A DNA stretch of 64,000 bases, from the NCBI GenBank assembly GCA_965200795.1, contig CBDAVB010000013.1, positions 310,001 to 374,000 on the forward strand, written 5' to 3'. The stretch comes from Parashewanella sp965200795. GTDB taxonomy: Bacteria > Pseudomonadota > Gammaproteobacteria > Enterobacterales > Shewanellaceae. The notes beneath the pieces are model-generated. The model was not told where the DNA came from, made no database searches, and was given only the letters and a program-made list of their open reading frames with translations. Every line of letters starts with the position of its first letter. Within the stretch, counting starts at the first letter, position 1. Shown in pieces: positions 1-8,864 of the stretch. Made by a program: the position numbers and the translations under genes.

Positions 1-1012
1 CATTATCAATCAGTTAGAAAATCATCTGAAGCACACCGCAAAGCTGTTCAGCGGCGTGACCGCAAATCCGACGGATACCCAGGTCGCACAAGGCGTAAGC
101 GTCTGTAAGCGACACCGGATTGACGGAATTATCGCCGTCGGCGGCGGTTCGGCGTTAGACGCGGGAAAAGCGATTGCCTTTATGGTCGCGCAGACATTAC
201 CGATATTTAACTTTGAGGATCATAACGATAATTACAAAAAAGCCAGTAACGAAAATATCCTTCCGGTTATCGCGATTCCGACAACCGCCGGGACAGGCTC
301 TGAGGTGGGCCGGTGCTCTGTGATCTCAGATACCGCGCGACGTCGTAAGCGGATTATTTTTCATCCTGAATTATTACCGGCTTTCGTGATTCTCGATCCT
401 GAATTAACCATAAGCTTACCCGCGCGTTTAACCGCGGCGACAGGTATGGACGCGCTTTCACACAACTTAGAGGCCTATTGCGCTCCCTGCTTTCACCCTA
501 TGGCTGACGGAGTCGCTGTTGAGGGTATAAAGCTCATCAAAAACAATTTACTCAGGGCGGTACGAAACGGGAATGACCTGGAGGCCCGGGAAAATATGCT
601 TATCGCCTCGACCATGGGAGCCACGGCTTTTCAGAAGGGGCTCGGTGCTATGCATGCACTGGCTCACAGTCTCGGCGCTATGTATGACGCCCATCACGGC
701 TTACTTAACGCGATTTTAATGCCTTATGTTTTACTGGCGAATCGTTCGGCTATCGCATCCAAAATCGTTCCTCTGGCCAATCATATCGAACTTCCGAAAA
801 AGAATTTAGACGGCTTTACGGACTGGGTGCTATGGCTAAGAAACGAGATCAATATTCCTCACGCGTTAAGCGAGATCGGCATCAGCGCCAGCGATGCCGC
901 CGAAGTCGCGTCGATGTCACATAGCGATCCCGCCGCGTCAGGTAATCCGGTTTCATTTTCTATCGCGCAATACCAGCGAATTTTCTTAAACGCCGTTAAG
1001 GGTGACTTATGA
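1..1012 (+). CDS. Iron-containing alcohol dehydrogenase, 5'-truncated by window edge
   Basis: An open frame enters from the window edge and ends at 1012, so about 337 C-terminal residues of a group III (Fe2+) NAD(P)-dependent alcohol dehydrogenase are seen. Family landmarks are the dinucleotide loop GGGSALDAGKAIAF, IPTTAGTGSEV, and the metal ligands in ATGMDALSHNLEAY (Asp, His), HALAHSLG (His) and DAHHGLLNA (His). All four ligands are present, so the enzyme should be active on a short-chain alcohol or aldehyde. A GTG at 56 could mimic a start, but homology-like sequence (NQLENHLKHTAKLFSGV) continues upstream, so the true start lies outside the window. The stop overlaps the next gene's start (ATGA), indicating translational coupling. 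The substrate is not evident. Confidence 0.93.
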   Translation, partial: IINQLENHLKHTAKLFSGVTANPTDTQVAQGVSVCKRHRIDGIIAVGGGSALDAGKAIAFMVAQTLPIFNFEDHNDNYKKASNENILPVIAIPTTAGTGSEVGRCSVISDTARRRKRIIFHPELLPAFVILDPELTISLPARLTAATGMDALSHNLEAYCAPCFHPMADGVAVEGIKLIKNNLLRAVRNGNDLEARENMLIASTMGATAFQKGLGAMHALAHSLGAMYDAHHGLLNAILMPYVLLANRSAIASKIVPLANHIELPKKNLDGFTDWVLWLRNEINIPHALSEIGISASDAAEVASMSHSDPAASGNPVSFSIAQYQRIFLNAVKGDL

Positions 1013-1713
1013 AAATCGCCCTGCTGATTTGTGATCATGTTCGTCCGGAACTGCAAACTGAGCATCAGGACTATTGTGATATGTTCGTAAAGCTCTTTAA
1101 GGCCGTTGATCCCAGTATTGAGACTGAAACCTTCGCTGTTGTTGACTCTGTCTTCCCCGGGACATTACGGGGTTTTGATGCCTGGCTCGTTTCGGGGAGC
1201 CGGCATGGCGTCTCAGACAATCTGCCTTGGATTCTTCAGCTGTCAGACCTTATCTTAAATTTAGCCGGACTCAGACAAAAAATCATCGGGATCTGCTTTG
1301 GTCATCAGCTCATCGCTCAGGCTCTCGGCGGCAAAGTTGAAACTTCAGCTAAAGGCTGGGGAGTCGGCATGTCGAGTAATCAGATCTATAAAAAGCCGTT
1401 CTGGTTAACGGCAGCCGCGGACAGCTTTAACTTAATCGTAAGTCATAAAGATCAGGTGACTGTCCGCCCGAAGGAAGCCGTTCTCATCGCCGGCAGTGAT
1501 TTCTGTGAGAATTACCTGTTGCAGTACGGCGATCGAATATTATCCCTGCAAGGCCATCCTGAGTTTTCAAGAAGTTATATCAGGGCATTAATGAAAACAA
1601 GACGAGCCCAGTATCCGCCGGCGGTCTACGACAAAGCAAACCAATCGTTAACCTTGGTCTGCCATGACAAACAGGTCGCTCAATGGATCATCAATTTTAT
1701 TTCACAGGGATAA
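1009..1713 (+). CDS. Class I glutamine amidotransferase
   Basis: A 234-residue stand-alone GATase1 domain. The nucleophile elbow is GICFGHQ (Cys96) and the rest of the triad is in LQGHPEF (His183, Glu185), as in GMP-synthase-like amidotransferases. It would hydrolyse glutamine or a gamma-glutamyl substrate in the cytoplasm. The start overlaps the dehydrogenase stop by 4 nt. In other bacteria such GATases next to Fe-dehydrogenases and permeases often serve gamma-glutamylated amine or amino-alcohol catabolism; here that is inference, since no glutamine-synthetase-like ligase is visible in the window. It is not PuuD by any clear signature. Its 3' end overlaps the convergent unknown gene by 17 nt. 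Confidence 0.9.
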   Translation: MKIALLICDHVRPELQTEHQDYCDMFVKLFKAVDPSIETETFAVVDSVFPGTLRGFDAWLVSGSRHGVSDNLPWILQLSDLILNLAGLRQKIIGICFGHQLIAQALGGKVETSAKGWGVGMSSNQIYKKPFWLTAAADSFNLIVSHKDQVTVRPKEAVLIAGSDFCENYLLQYGDRILSLQGHPEFSRSYIRALMKTRRAQYPPAVYDKANQSLTLVCHDKQVAQWIINFISQG

Positions 1714-2452
1714 TCGGCCTGACGCAATCCTCACCAAAGACGCTGGCATGAAAACGACGGGAAAGGTTAAAAGTCTCAATAATATCTTCCCACATCGCCG
1801 CTAACTCTTTGGTACTGCTTCGCTTACTGATCAGCTGTTTTATTTCTTTTATATCATCAGCGACAACCACTTTCGCGTACTGCTCAGCGTAGTTTTCTAA
1901 CAAGGCCTTATCGGACTGCGCAATACCATACATATCACCATAATGGATGTAAGCTTGTTTTCTCAGCTCAATATCATCAGCGTCTTTAAGTGAATCAGGT
2001 AACAGCGGGGCTTCACTCATTAACTTTATACGCTCAATAAACAATCGCACGTCTTCCTGCCGGCAACGGTTAATGTAATCATTGTGGTAGTCCCAGACGA
2101 CTTCTATCGCTTCTTTTAATCTGGTTCCGGCTCTGGCATTGATATTTAACGTCTCGATAGTAAAAGTACCGAAAAATACCACGGCCAGCCTGTCACGGTA
2201 TTCCAGCATATAACGCCAATTTGAATACCAGACACCTATTTCGTAAAACTTGTCGTAATCAATGTCGGTCCATAAATCGAAAAGATACTGCAGAGGAATG
2301 CTCTCGCGGATCTGACCGGCGACCTCTTCATCCTCAAATACCTGACCCGCGCGTAAGACAAAGCTTGCTCTGCGATTCTCCAGTGCTTTCGGAGCGTCTT
2401 TACTTTCCGGAAATAAATCAACATGTGATTGGTACAGTTTTCCTGACGTCAT
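1697..2452 (-). CDS. Hypothetical protein, family not recognised
   Basis: About 251 residues if read from the ATG at 2452. The open frame continues upstream to a TTG at 2653 (318 residues), but that extension has a less protein-like look. An AGGTTAG motif precedes the ATG and a TATACT hexamer (complement of 2493-2498) lies about 40 nt upstream. The protein is Asp/Glu/Lys-rich and mostly helical in appearance, with aromatic patches such as DLWTDIDYDKFYEIGVWYSN. No signal peptide or membrane segment is seen. It converges on the amidotransferase gene with a 17-nt overlap of 3' ends, so it is not in that operon. No function is proposed. Confidence 0.6.
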   Translation of the reverse strand: MTSGKLYQSHVDLFPESKDAPKALENRRASFVLRAGQVFEDEEVAGQIRESIPLQYLFDLWTDIDYDKFYEIGVWYSNWRYMLEYRDRLAVVFFGTFTIETLNINARAGTRLKEAIEVVWDYHNDYINRCRQEDVRLFIERIKLMSEAPLLPDSLKDADDIELRKQAYIHYGDMYGIAQSDKALLENYAEQYAKVVVADDIKEIKQLISKRSSTKELAAMWEDIIETFNLSRRFHASVFGEDCVRPIIPVK

Positions 2453-2776
2453 GTTAACTAACCTGTTGTCAAAATGTGGATTTTCAATAGTGAGTATAGT
2501 TGCTTTTTTACTGTTTTTTACAGAAGGATTTAAACTAAAGCCCAACGGCAAGAACTCCGGTCGGTCATAACAAAAATTATCGCGCTTGTGAATTAAGAGA
2601 CTGTCCCGAAAGTTTTTAAAAATATCTCTTATAACTAAACCTGCGCGAAACAAGGGTTCGTGGTATGAGCCTTTCCCTGAATTTTTGCTGACATTAAAGC
2701 AAATAAACTCTAACTTTAAGTGAACTTTTGATAGCTTGTCTGACGATAATCTTTGATCTCCCGCCGAATCTTAAGA

Positions 2777-4027
2777 ATGAAAACACAGCAGAAAAAAGTC
2801 CGAGTCCTGACCGCGTTAAGTTCCTGTATCGAGTTCTATGATTTTTCTCTTGTTGTGTTCCTCGCGCCGGAACTCAGAAAAGTTTTTTATCCGGCTCACA
2901 TACAGCATCAGGGCTTACCCGATATTCTGGGTATTTTCGCATTCGGTTATTTCAGCCGGATCGTCGGCGCGGTTATGTTCGGGGACAGAGGTGACAGACG
3001 AGGAAGAAAGTCAACATTCATGTTCAGTATCGCTTTAATGGCAACAGCCACCCTTGCCATTGCCCTGCTGCCGGGTTACGAACAAATGGGATATTCAGGC
3101 GTGTGTTTGCTGGCTGTACTGAGGGTAATACAAGGTCTTGCTTTGGGGGGGGAGGTTCCCGGAGCAATCGTGTTTTGTTCGGAACATAACAAAGCAAATA
3201 GGCGAGGCTATAGTACAAGCTTAATCGTTTGCGGTGTCACCTGCGGAAACGTTTTCGCAAGCGGGCTTTTAGCTTTATTAACCTATCTGCTGTCCGGGGA
3301 GCAATTTCTCGACTGGGGCTGGCGGATTATGTTTTTAGCGGGAGGCGCTCTTAGTATTGTCAGCTTAATCATGAGATATAGCGTTACTGAAACACCATAT
3401 TTTAAAAAGCTCGGTCAATGCCGGGTACAACGTCGGATTATTCAGCTTTATCGGCAAAATTTTGCTTTGATAATAAAAGGCTTTTTTCTGACTTCACTTG
3501 CGGCTATTTGTATCTCGACTTTTTATCAAATCGATGAACTGCAGCCCTCTCTTCATGTAATGTCAAGTACCATTCACGTTTTTGTATTTACGAGTTTTGT
3601 ACTGATCAGTGCCGGAGCGGTATTGGTCGGTATTATTTCAGACAGAATCGGCCGCTTACCGCTTGTTCAGCTTAGCTGCGCGGTATTCACTCTATTCCCG
3701 TTAAGTTATTTCCTGTTCCATAAAACCAGCCTGATTCTTACGTTCGCTCCTTTATTAGCCGGGGGATCGTTAATTTCAGGGGTTTATACCGCGGTACTTG
3801 CTGAGCTGTTTCCGACTTATATTCGATACAGCGGCGTTGCCTTATGCTACAACCTCGGTTTTGCGATATGCGGCGGATTAACACCGGTGGTGTTACAATA
3901 CTTTAATCAGTCAGGGATCGTTATGTCGGTCAGCATATTGCCGTGCCTAGTTGCCGTTCCTTTATTATTTTCCACTTTCTACTGGAGAGATTACTTCAAT
4001 TCTCCTTTAGTTAATCACTCTCCTTGA
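2777..4027 (+). CDS. MFS transporter, metabolite:H+ symporter type
   Basis: A polytopic permease of about 416 residues with twelve probable membrane segments. The loop 2-3 signature GDRGDRRGRKSTFMFSIALM, the TM4-5 region RVIQGLALGGEVPGAIVF and the repeat DRIGRLPLVQLS in the second half are typical of the MHS subfamily (ProP, ShiA, KgtP and citrate/proline-betaine symporters). The start is taken at ATG 2777 because the product then begins MKTQQKKVRV, just before TM1; a TTG at 2753 is an alternative. A short dicarboxylate, amino acid or osmolyte substrate is likely but unspecified. The porin remnant 110 nt downstream suggests that inner- and outer-membrane transport functions were once paired here. 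Confidence 0.88.
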   Translation: MKTQQKKVRVLTALSSCIEFYDFSLVVFLAPELRKVFYPAHIQHQGLPDILGIFAFGYFSRIVGAVMFGDRGDRRGRKSTFMFSIALMATATLAIALLPGYEQMGYSGVCLLAVLRVIQGLALGGEVPGAIVFCSEHNKANRRGYSTSLIVCGVTCGNVFASGLLALLTYLLSGEQFLDWGWRIMFLAGGALSIVSLIMRYSVTETPYFKKLGQCRVQRRIIQLYRQNFALIIKGFFLTSLAAICISTFYQIDELQPSLHVMSSTIHVFVFTSFVLISAGAVLVGIISDRIGRLPLVQLSCAVFTLFPLSYFLFHKTSLILTFAPLLAGGSLISGVYTAVLAELFPTYIRYSGVALCYNLGFAICGGLTPVVLQYFNQSGIVMSVSILPCLVAVPLLFSTFYWRDYFNSPLVNHSP

Positions 4028-4136
4028 GAGGCAAACTATCTTCAGCTTGATTTCAGTCAATTTCATTAACCCGAATGCTCATAAAGTTGTGCGGGTTTCT
4101 TGCGGATATCAAAACAATTTTGCCAAGAGCTAAACT

Positions 4137-4432
4137 ATGAAAAAACGTTATCCCGCTTTCAAAAATCCGCGGCTATGGTTGCGGTATTAAGCGGCATGAA
4201 AACTGTTTCTGCTTTGGCGGCTGTACCCGCCGGTTTTATTTCTGACAGCAAAACAAAATTGAACTTCAGATACCGTTTTGAACGGGGTATCGCTAAAGAT
4301 GCAAATACGCCAACACTAAGAAGCCGGTTAAGTTTTCAAAGCGGTGCGGTGAATAACTTTTCAGTAAATGCCGAAGTAGATAATGCATCGGCCATTGGTG
4401 CTGATGATTACTGTAGTGAGATAATGAAGTGA
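4137..4432 (+). pseudogene. Remnant of an outer-membrane porin (alginate-export-like), frameshifted and truncated
   Basis: The reading frame ending at 4432 encodes a signal-peptide-like stretch, then FISDSKTKLNFRYRFERG and LRSRLSFQSGAVNNFSVNAEVDN. This is the N-terminal strand pattern of alginate-export-type 16/18-stranded porins, normally about 400 residues. The natural start ATG at 4137 is out of frame: it is followed by six A residues, and a seventh would give MKKTLSRFQKSAAMVAVLSG in frame with the porin. A one-base loss in the A tract and loss of the remaining gene after about 100 codons indicate decay. A downstream ATG could still produce a short secreted fragment. The DNA past 4432 shows no further porin sequence. 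Confidence 0.7.
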
Positions 4433-4520
4433 GACAATTAAGATACATACCGGGCAATAAAAGTGTCATACCAAGTAATAAAGTATCATGCTGTCAAATT
4501 CATCTCTGTCCCGTTTCTTG

Positions 4521-6923
4521 TCAGGGCGGGTCGGCCAGGATCAGCTCGCCCCGGTTAAATTTACTGGCGGCGAACGTCAGATTATACTTATCTTTAATGA
4601 ACGTAATCATCCCGTCTTTCAGCGTATGCCCTCCATGATAACCGGTTATGATTGAGCTAATGTGCTGCCCTTTGATGTCTTTAAGATAGCAAAACAGAAG
4701 TTTAGCGAATTCCAGCGGAACCCCTTTTCCGTTATCTGTATCATCGGAACTTGTCTTGAAAATTTTATTTATATGCAGGTTCAGGCTGTTTTGGGTTATA
4801 CCCAGATTGTGATGATATAAATTAGAACGTAGCCCGTTCTCAACCGTTTCCTGAAATTTTTCATTCTCTAAGCTCGCGAGCAGGGCTTTCGTGTGAGCGG
4901 TAACACTCACCCCGGACTCGTTCATTATTTTTATTAAATCCGCCTTAGCCGCGCTGATATTTCCGGTTTTGCCGCACACGGTGATAAAAGCGTCGCACAT
5001 GTAAACATTAAGTTTAACACCCCATCGCTGAATTAAAGCGGGCATGCTCGCATTGCCGAAGAGCAGTAACACCGCCTTGTCAAAATCTCCCGCTTCCGCG
5101 CATGCCGTGAGCAGGTTAACGCAAGTGATAGCGTCAGGCGGCAGACCCCGCTCCGGCGTCATGAGGACGTTTTTTCCGCTCACAAGTGCCCAGGCTCTGC
5201 CGATGTTTCCGGTTTTGCCGCACACGGTGATAAAAGCGTTGCACATGGGAACGTCAAGTTTAATCCCCCATTGCTCAATTAAACCATTGCCATAGAGCAG
5301 TAACACCGCCTTGACAAAATCTCCCGCCTCCGCGCAGGCCGTGAGCAGATTAAGGCAGGTGATGGCATTCGGCGACAGATCGTGCTCCGGCGTCATGACG
5401 GCGTTGTCGCCGCACACCAGTGCCCAGGCCGTGTCAAGGTTCCCGGTTTTGCCGCACACGGTGATAAAAGCGTTGCACACGGAAACAGTAAGTTTAACAC
5501 CCCATCGCTGAATTAAAGCGGGCATGCTCGCATTGCCGAAGAGCAGTAACACCGCCTTGTCAAAATCTCCCGCTTCCGCGCAGGCCGTGAGCAGATTAAC
5601 GCAGGTGATGACATTAGGCGGAAGATCGCGCTCCGGCGTCATGAGGACGTTTTTGCCGTTTACCATTGCCCAAGCCTTGTCGATGTTCCCGGTTTTGCCG
5701 CATAAGGTGATAAAAGCGTTGCACATGGGAACGTCAAGTTTAATCCCCCATTGCTCAATTAAACCATTGCCATAGAGCAGTAACACCGCCTTGACAAAAT
5801 CTCCCGCCTCTGCGCAGGCCGTGAGCAGATTAAGGCAGGTGATGGCATTCGGCGACAGATCGTGCTCCGGCGTCATGACGGCGTTGTCGCCGCACACCAG
5901 TGCCCAGGCCGTGTCAAGGTTCCCGGTTTTGCCGCACACGGTGATAAAAACGTTGCACATAGGAACGTCAAGTTTAACGCCCCATCGCTGAATTAAACCG
6001 GGCTTGTTCCCATCGCCGAAGAGCAGTAACACCGCCTTGTCAAAATCTCTCGCCTCCGCGCAGGCCGTGAGCAGATTAACGCAGGTGATGGCGTCAGGCG
6101 CCAGGCCATTCTTTTTCGTCATGACGGCGCCTTTGCCGCTCACCAGCGCCCAGGCTCTGTCGATGTTTCCGGTTTTGCCGCACACGGTGATAAAAGCGTT
6201 GCACACGGGGACATCAAGTTTAACGCCCCATGTATTAATTAAACCGGAGGAACCGTCCCCGCCGAACAGCAACGCGTTCGCGTTGACTGAATTTAAACCA
6301 CGGGCACAGAGTTTAAGCAGTAGTGTGCAGGTGTTGGGTTTATAGTCTGAACGTAAAGCCGTTATGAGCCTGAATAAGCGGTCAGGAACACCAGGGTCGC
6401 ACTCTCTGAATTCAACGCTTTTATACAACAGCTTATTAATCAGTCTTATGTCCCAGGGCGTTGCGTGAGCCTGCTGATGATTTCGCATCACAGCGGCGAT
6501 TTCGATTAGCTGTAAGGGATTGACACAGTCCGATATCAGGTGACTCAGGCTTCTTCCTTTCCGGTCGTCTGTGAGTCCGCTGTTAATAATCTCTTCCGCT
6601 CGTCTGGTTATTATTGGTATTTCCTTTACCTCGCTATGACCTTTTACGTATTTTTCAGGCGGGAAACGGCGCTGATAAATTGTACCGGGCGGTTTATAAA
6701 CTGACTGATATTCAGGCGGAGGGGATTGCCGAGAGCCGCTGAAGAACTTTTTCAGCTCCAGTCGTTCCTGAGGCGTTAACCGGTAATACGCCCGCCCGAG
6801 ACCGACATCAGCGTCAAATTCTGAAGTTTGAAAATTTACGAATTTTAAGGCTTCAGTATGAGAATTATTCAGCCTGTCGAATACTCGCCCGTAATCTGAG
6901 GGAGGAGGCATACAATGAGCCAT
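4521..6923 (-). CDS. Bacterial pentatricopeptide-repeat (PPR) protein with C-terminal SMR-like domain
   Basis: An 800-residue soluble protein. Residues 1-235 form a Pro-rich and helical N-terminal region. Residues 236-637 hold five double repeats of 78 or 82 residues, each a type A PPR (VPMCNAFITVCGKTGNIDKA...) followed by a type B PPR (AITCVNLLTACAEAGDFDKA...), and a sixth partial A unit starts at 638. Residues about 711-798 resemble an SMR domain: LNLHI in place of DLHG, then IITGYHGGHTLKDG like the H/TGxGxH loop, and FNRGELIL near the end. PPRs bind single-stranded RNA and SMR domains can nick nucleic acids, so an RNA-directed role is inferred. PPR proteins are abundant in plant organelles and rare in bacteria, so host-directed use or eukaryotic acquisition is possible. 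No signal peptide is seen. Confidence 0.85.
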   Translation of the reverse strand: MAHCMPPPSDYGRVFDRLNNSHTEALKFVNFQTSEFDADVGLGRAYYRLTPQERLELKKFFSGSRQSPPPEYQSVYKPPGTIYQRRFPPEKYVKGHSEVKEIPIITRRAEEIINSGLTDDRKGRSLSHLISDCVNPLQLIEIAAVMRNHQQAHATPWDIRLINKLLYKSVEFRECDPGVPDRLFRLITALRSDYKPNTCTLLLKLCARGLNSVNANALLFGGDGSSGLINTWGVKLDVPVCNAFITVCGKTGNIDRAWALVSGKGAVMTKKNGLAPDAITCVNLLTACAEARDFDKAVLLLFGDGNKPGLIQRWGVKLDVPMCNVFITVCGKTGNLDTAWALVCGDNAVMTPEHDLSPNAITCLNLLTACAEAGDFVKAVLLLYGNGLIEQWGIKLDVPMCNAFITLCGKTGNIDKAWAMVNGKNVLMTPERDLPPNVITCVNLLTACAEAGDFDKAVLLLFGNASMPALIQRWGVKLTVSVCNAFITVCGKTGNLDTAWALVCGDNAVMTPEHDLSPNAITCLNLLTACAEAGDFVKAVLLLYGNGLIEQWGIKLDVPMCNAFITVCGKTGNIGRAWALVSGKNVLMTPERGLPPDAITCVNLLTACAEAGDFDKAVLLLFGNASMPALIQRWGVKLNVYMCDAFITVCGKTGNISAAKADLIKIMNESGVSVTAHTKALLASLENEKFQETVENGLRSNLYHHNLGITQNSLNLHINKIFKTSSDDTDNGKGVPLEFAKLLFCYLKDIKGQHISSIITGYHGGHTLKDGMITFIKDKYNLTFAASKFNRGELILADPP
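5013..5972 (-). repeat. Two near-identical 480-bp tandem copies inside the PPR gene
   Basis: DNA 5493-5972 and 5013-5492 repeat with a 480-bp period and only scattered differences. Each copy encodes 160 residues, one 78-residue and one 82-residue double repeat (residues 318-477 and 478-637). The flanking double repeat at residues 236-317 is more diverged. Near identity at the DNA level implies a recent in-frame duplication or conversion that adds four PPR motifs at once. Assemblies can collapse or expand such a region. Confidence 0.9.
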
Positions 6924-7559
6924 AAACCAAGCATCTGAAATATTAACGCCGGTTTATATTGTCATCTGTCCCGTTAAACGTATGAGCGGATCTGTCTCAC
7001 AGTTTTGATAAGGCGAGGCACCCGGGTCAGGGAATTATCATCAGAAATGTGATCGGGATCCGTTCGCCCGCCCTGTCCCGTTAAGGCAGTGAACCGCGGA
7101 GCAGAAAATAATATCCGGTCGTTTATACCGCTGAGGTTGAGTTTGGCCGCCGTAAAATCTGTCACCGGTATCCGTTGAACCGACAGGCGTTACCCGCGGA
7201 TATTCAGCGATGACAGATTCTTGTCCGTGATATGAGCACCGCAAATGCCGGCAAGTACCTGCGCCATTCCTTGCTGGCATTTTTTTAAGCTGTGAGGTGT
7301 AGAATATTTTCCTTAGATTATCCTGCTTTTCGTTCAATAGCGACACTGAAGAGAAAATTGAAATATACCGAGAATTGGCAAGTTTATTTTAGACAAGCCG
7401 CGTAGATACTTTTGCCTTATATGTTGTCATACCAACGTAATGTTTATTCAAATACGGAAAGCATGGTTCTCGGCAGTTGGGGCATTATAAAACCTTCTGC
7501 TGGGGTCTGTAGCGGAAGAATATCAGAGTAGTGGTAAGACAGGCTCTTTGACGCTGTTT
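6924..7559. other. Gene-free stretch between PPR gene and next unknown gene
   Basis: No convincing gene was found. Short minus-strand open frames near 6974-7346 have no start signal and an unlikely composition. The motif CTGTCCCGTTAA occurs twice (near 6966 and 7074), and similar CTGTCCCG words recur at other intergenic edges in the window. It may be the residue of decayed genes or old repeats. Confidence 0.5.
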
Positions 7560-8864
7560 TCAATAGTAGATTAATTTGTGTCCATCCCTGTACTTTAAAG
7601 CAAGCTTATCAATCATTTCACTGACTTCTTTTTCAGGGATATTTAAAAATACTAATTGGACTAAATCGGCTTCGTGTAGCTCAGAATAATGCTGTAGGTT
7701 TAAGTTGATGAGTCCATGAGCACTGCGAGTTTTTAAAGTTGAGCTTGCTTTTTGAAAAAATGGTGATACATCTGGACCAACCGTCAACATAATGAAAGGA
7801 ATAGTGGTTCGGGTTAACAAATCTACCCACATATTCTTAACTGGATGACTCGCTAAGTACAAGGTCTTACCTGGGGCTGACTTTTCTCTTTGATTAATCG
7901 TCTCTAAAGCATCTTTATTATTGATTTTTAATGAGGAATAATGAGTGTCATCTATTATCGGATCTGTAGTTTCTACTTGTGGGCGTTTAATTGCTTTAAA
8001 ACATGCTGCTTGCTGGCCTCTTCCCGCAGCGACTTCAATTATCGCACTAAGCCCTAACGAACTGGTTATCCATACGACATTTTTCGCATATCGAGTACTA
8101 AAATGCTCATAAATTCTTAAGTGTTCACAACTAATTCGCTGAACAGCATCAAAAAAACAAACGATTTTTTTGTACTCAGGAGGACTTGTCATCTTGTACT
8201 CATTTTCACTCGGATCGAACACATATTTTATGCCGAACTTTTCAGCAAGCACTTTTAAGGATGTACAGTCTTTTGGGGCTTTTTCCTGCGCGGCACAGTC
8301 CAGCCATTTTATGCACTCTCCCAGAGCGTCTGTTTGAGGTTCACTTAGTCCCTGTAATCCCGCAATTGTAGCCGCTAGTTGTAGTGATTTAATATATGTG
8401 ACAATAGGTAAACTTTTATTAATCTCTATGAAGTTTCCCTGAAGTATGTTCATACAAATACGTTTTTGTATGGCTTCAAGCCCTTCATCCGCCCTTGCTG
8501 TCTTAGTGCTATCAATTTTCTTTTGTTTTGATGGATAACTGATCGGACTTTGCCTCTCAGATTTTTGGGAATTTGTTACCCCTTGTTTAGTTTGTTGAGG
8601 TTCGTTTTTGCTTATAGTTAGTTTTGCCTTAGTTTCTTCTTGGGATGAGTCCCCTTCATCCAGAAACTGAATAAGTGTTTTTTTTGTGGCTGAGCAACTA
8701 TCGTCATGAGAAAAGAAATCACTGCTCGAACAGTTATCTATATCATAAAGTTTACCTGCCATGAGGTTTGCTTTTATATTTAGAGACCTTGAAGGTATAA
8801 CTTCACCATTCTCGTCGTATTTAACGATCTTGAGTTGTTGATATATAAATGCGGTTTTTTCCAC
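7560..8864 (-). CDS. Hypothetical protein with low-complexity N-terminal half, family not recognised
   Basis: A 434-residue protein. Residues about 60-140 are polar, Ser/Lys/Gln-rich and probably disordered. The C-terminal half looks globular, with conserved-looking stretches such as NVVWITSSLGLSAIIEVAAGRG and KTLYLASHPVKNMWVDLL. No signal peptide or membrane segment is seen. The DNA is visibly more AT-rich than neighbouring metH, suggesting different ancestry. It lies beside the PPR gene with the same orientation but a 636-nt gap, so they are not an operon. A secreted effector is one possibility, but nothing in the sequence proves it. Confidence 0.7.
   Translation of the reverse strand: MEKTAFIYQQLKIVKYDENGEVIPSRSLNIKANLMAGKLYDIDNCSSSDFFSHDDSCSATKKTLIQFLDEGDSSQEETKAKLTISKNEPQQTKQGVTNSQKSERQSPISYPSKQKKIDSTKTARADEGLEAIQKRICMNILQGNFIEINKSLPIVTYIKSLQLAATIAGLQGLSEPQTDALGECIKWLDCAAQEKAPKDCTSLKVLAEKFGIKYVFDPSENEYKMTSPPEYKKIVCFFDAVQRISCEHLRIYEHFSTRYAKNVVWITSSLGLSAIIEVAAGRGQQAACFKAIKRPQVETTDPIIDDTHYSSLKINNKDALETINQREKSAPGKTLYLASHPVKNMWVDLLTRTTIPFIMLTVGPDVSPFFQKASSTLKTRSAHGLINLNLQHYSELHEADLVQLVFLNIPEKEVSEMIDKLALKYRDGHKLIYY

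Noticed and set aside
2453..2653. N-terminal extension of the unknown protein to TTG 2653
   Set aside because: Contains an intergenic CTGTCCCG word and a possible promoter; the ATG at 2452 is preferred, although the extension cannot be excluded.
5013..5972. Regular DNA repeats that might suggest a CRISPR array
   Set aside because: The period is 480 bp and continuous coding sequence; there are no short repeats with unique spacers and no cas genes.
5044..6345. Series of plus-strand open frames antisense to the PPR gene
   Set aside because: They recur with the 480-bp period only because the coding DNA beneath repeats; they lack ribosome binding sites and give low-quality proteins.
6974..7346. 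Two overlapping minus-strand open frames of 63 and 101 codons
   Set aside because: No start signals, unlikely composition, and they overlap each other in different frames.
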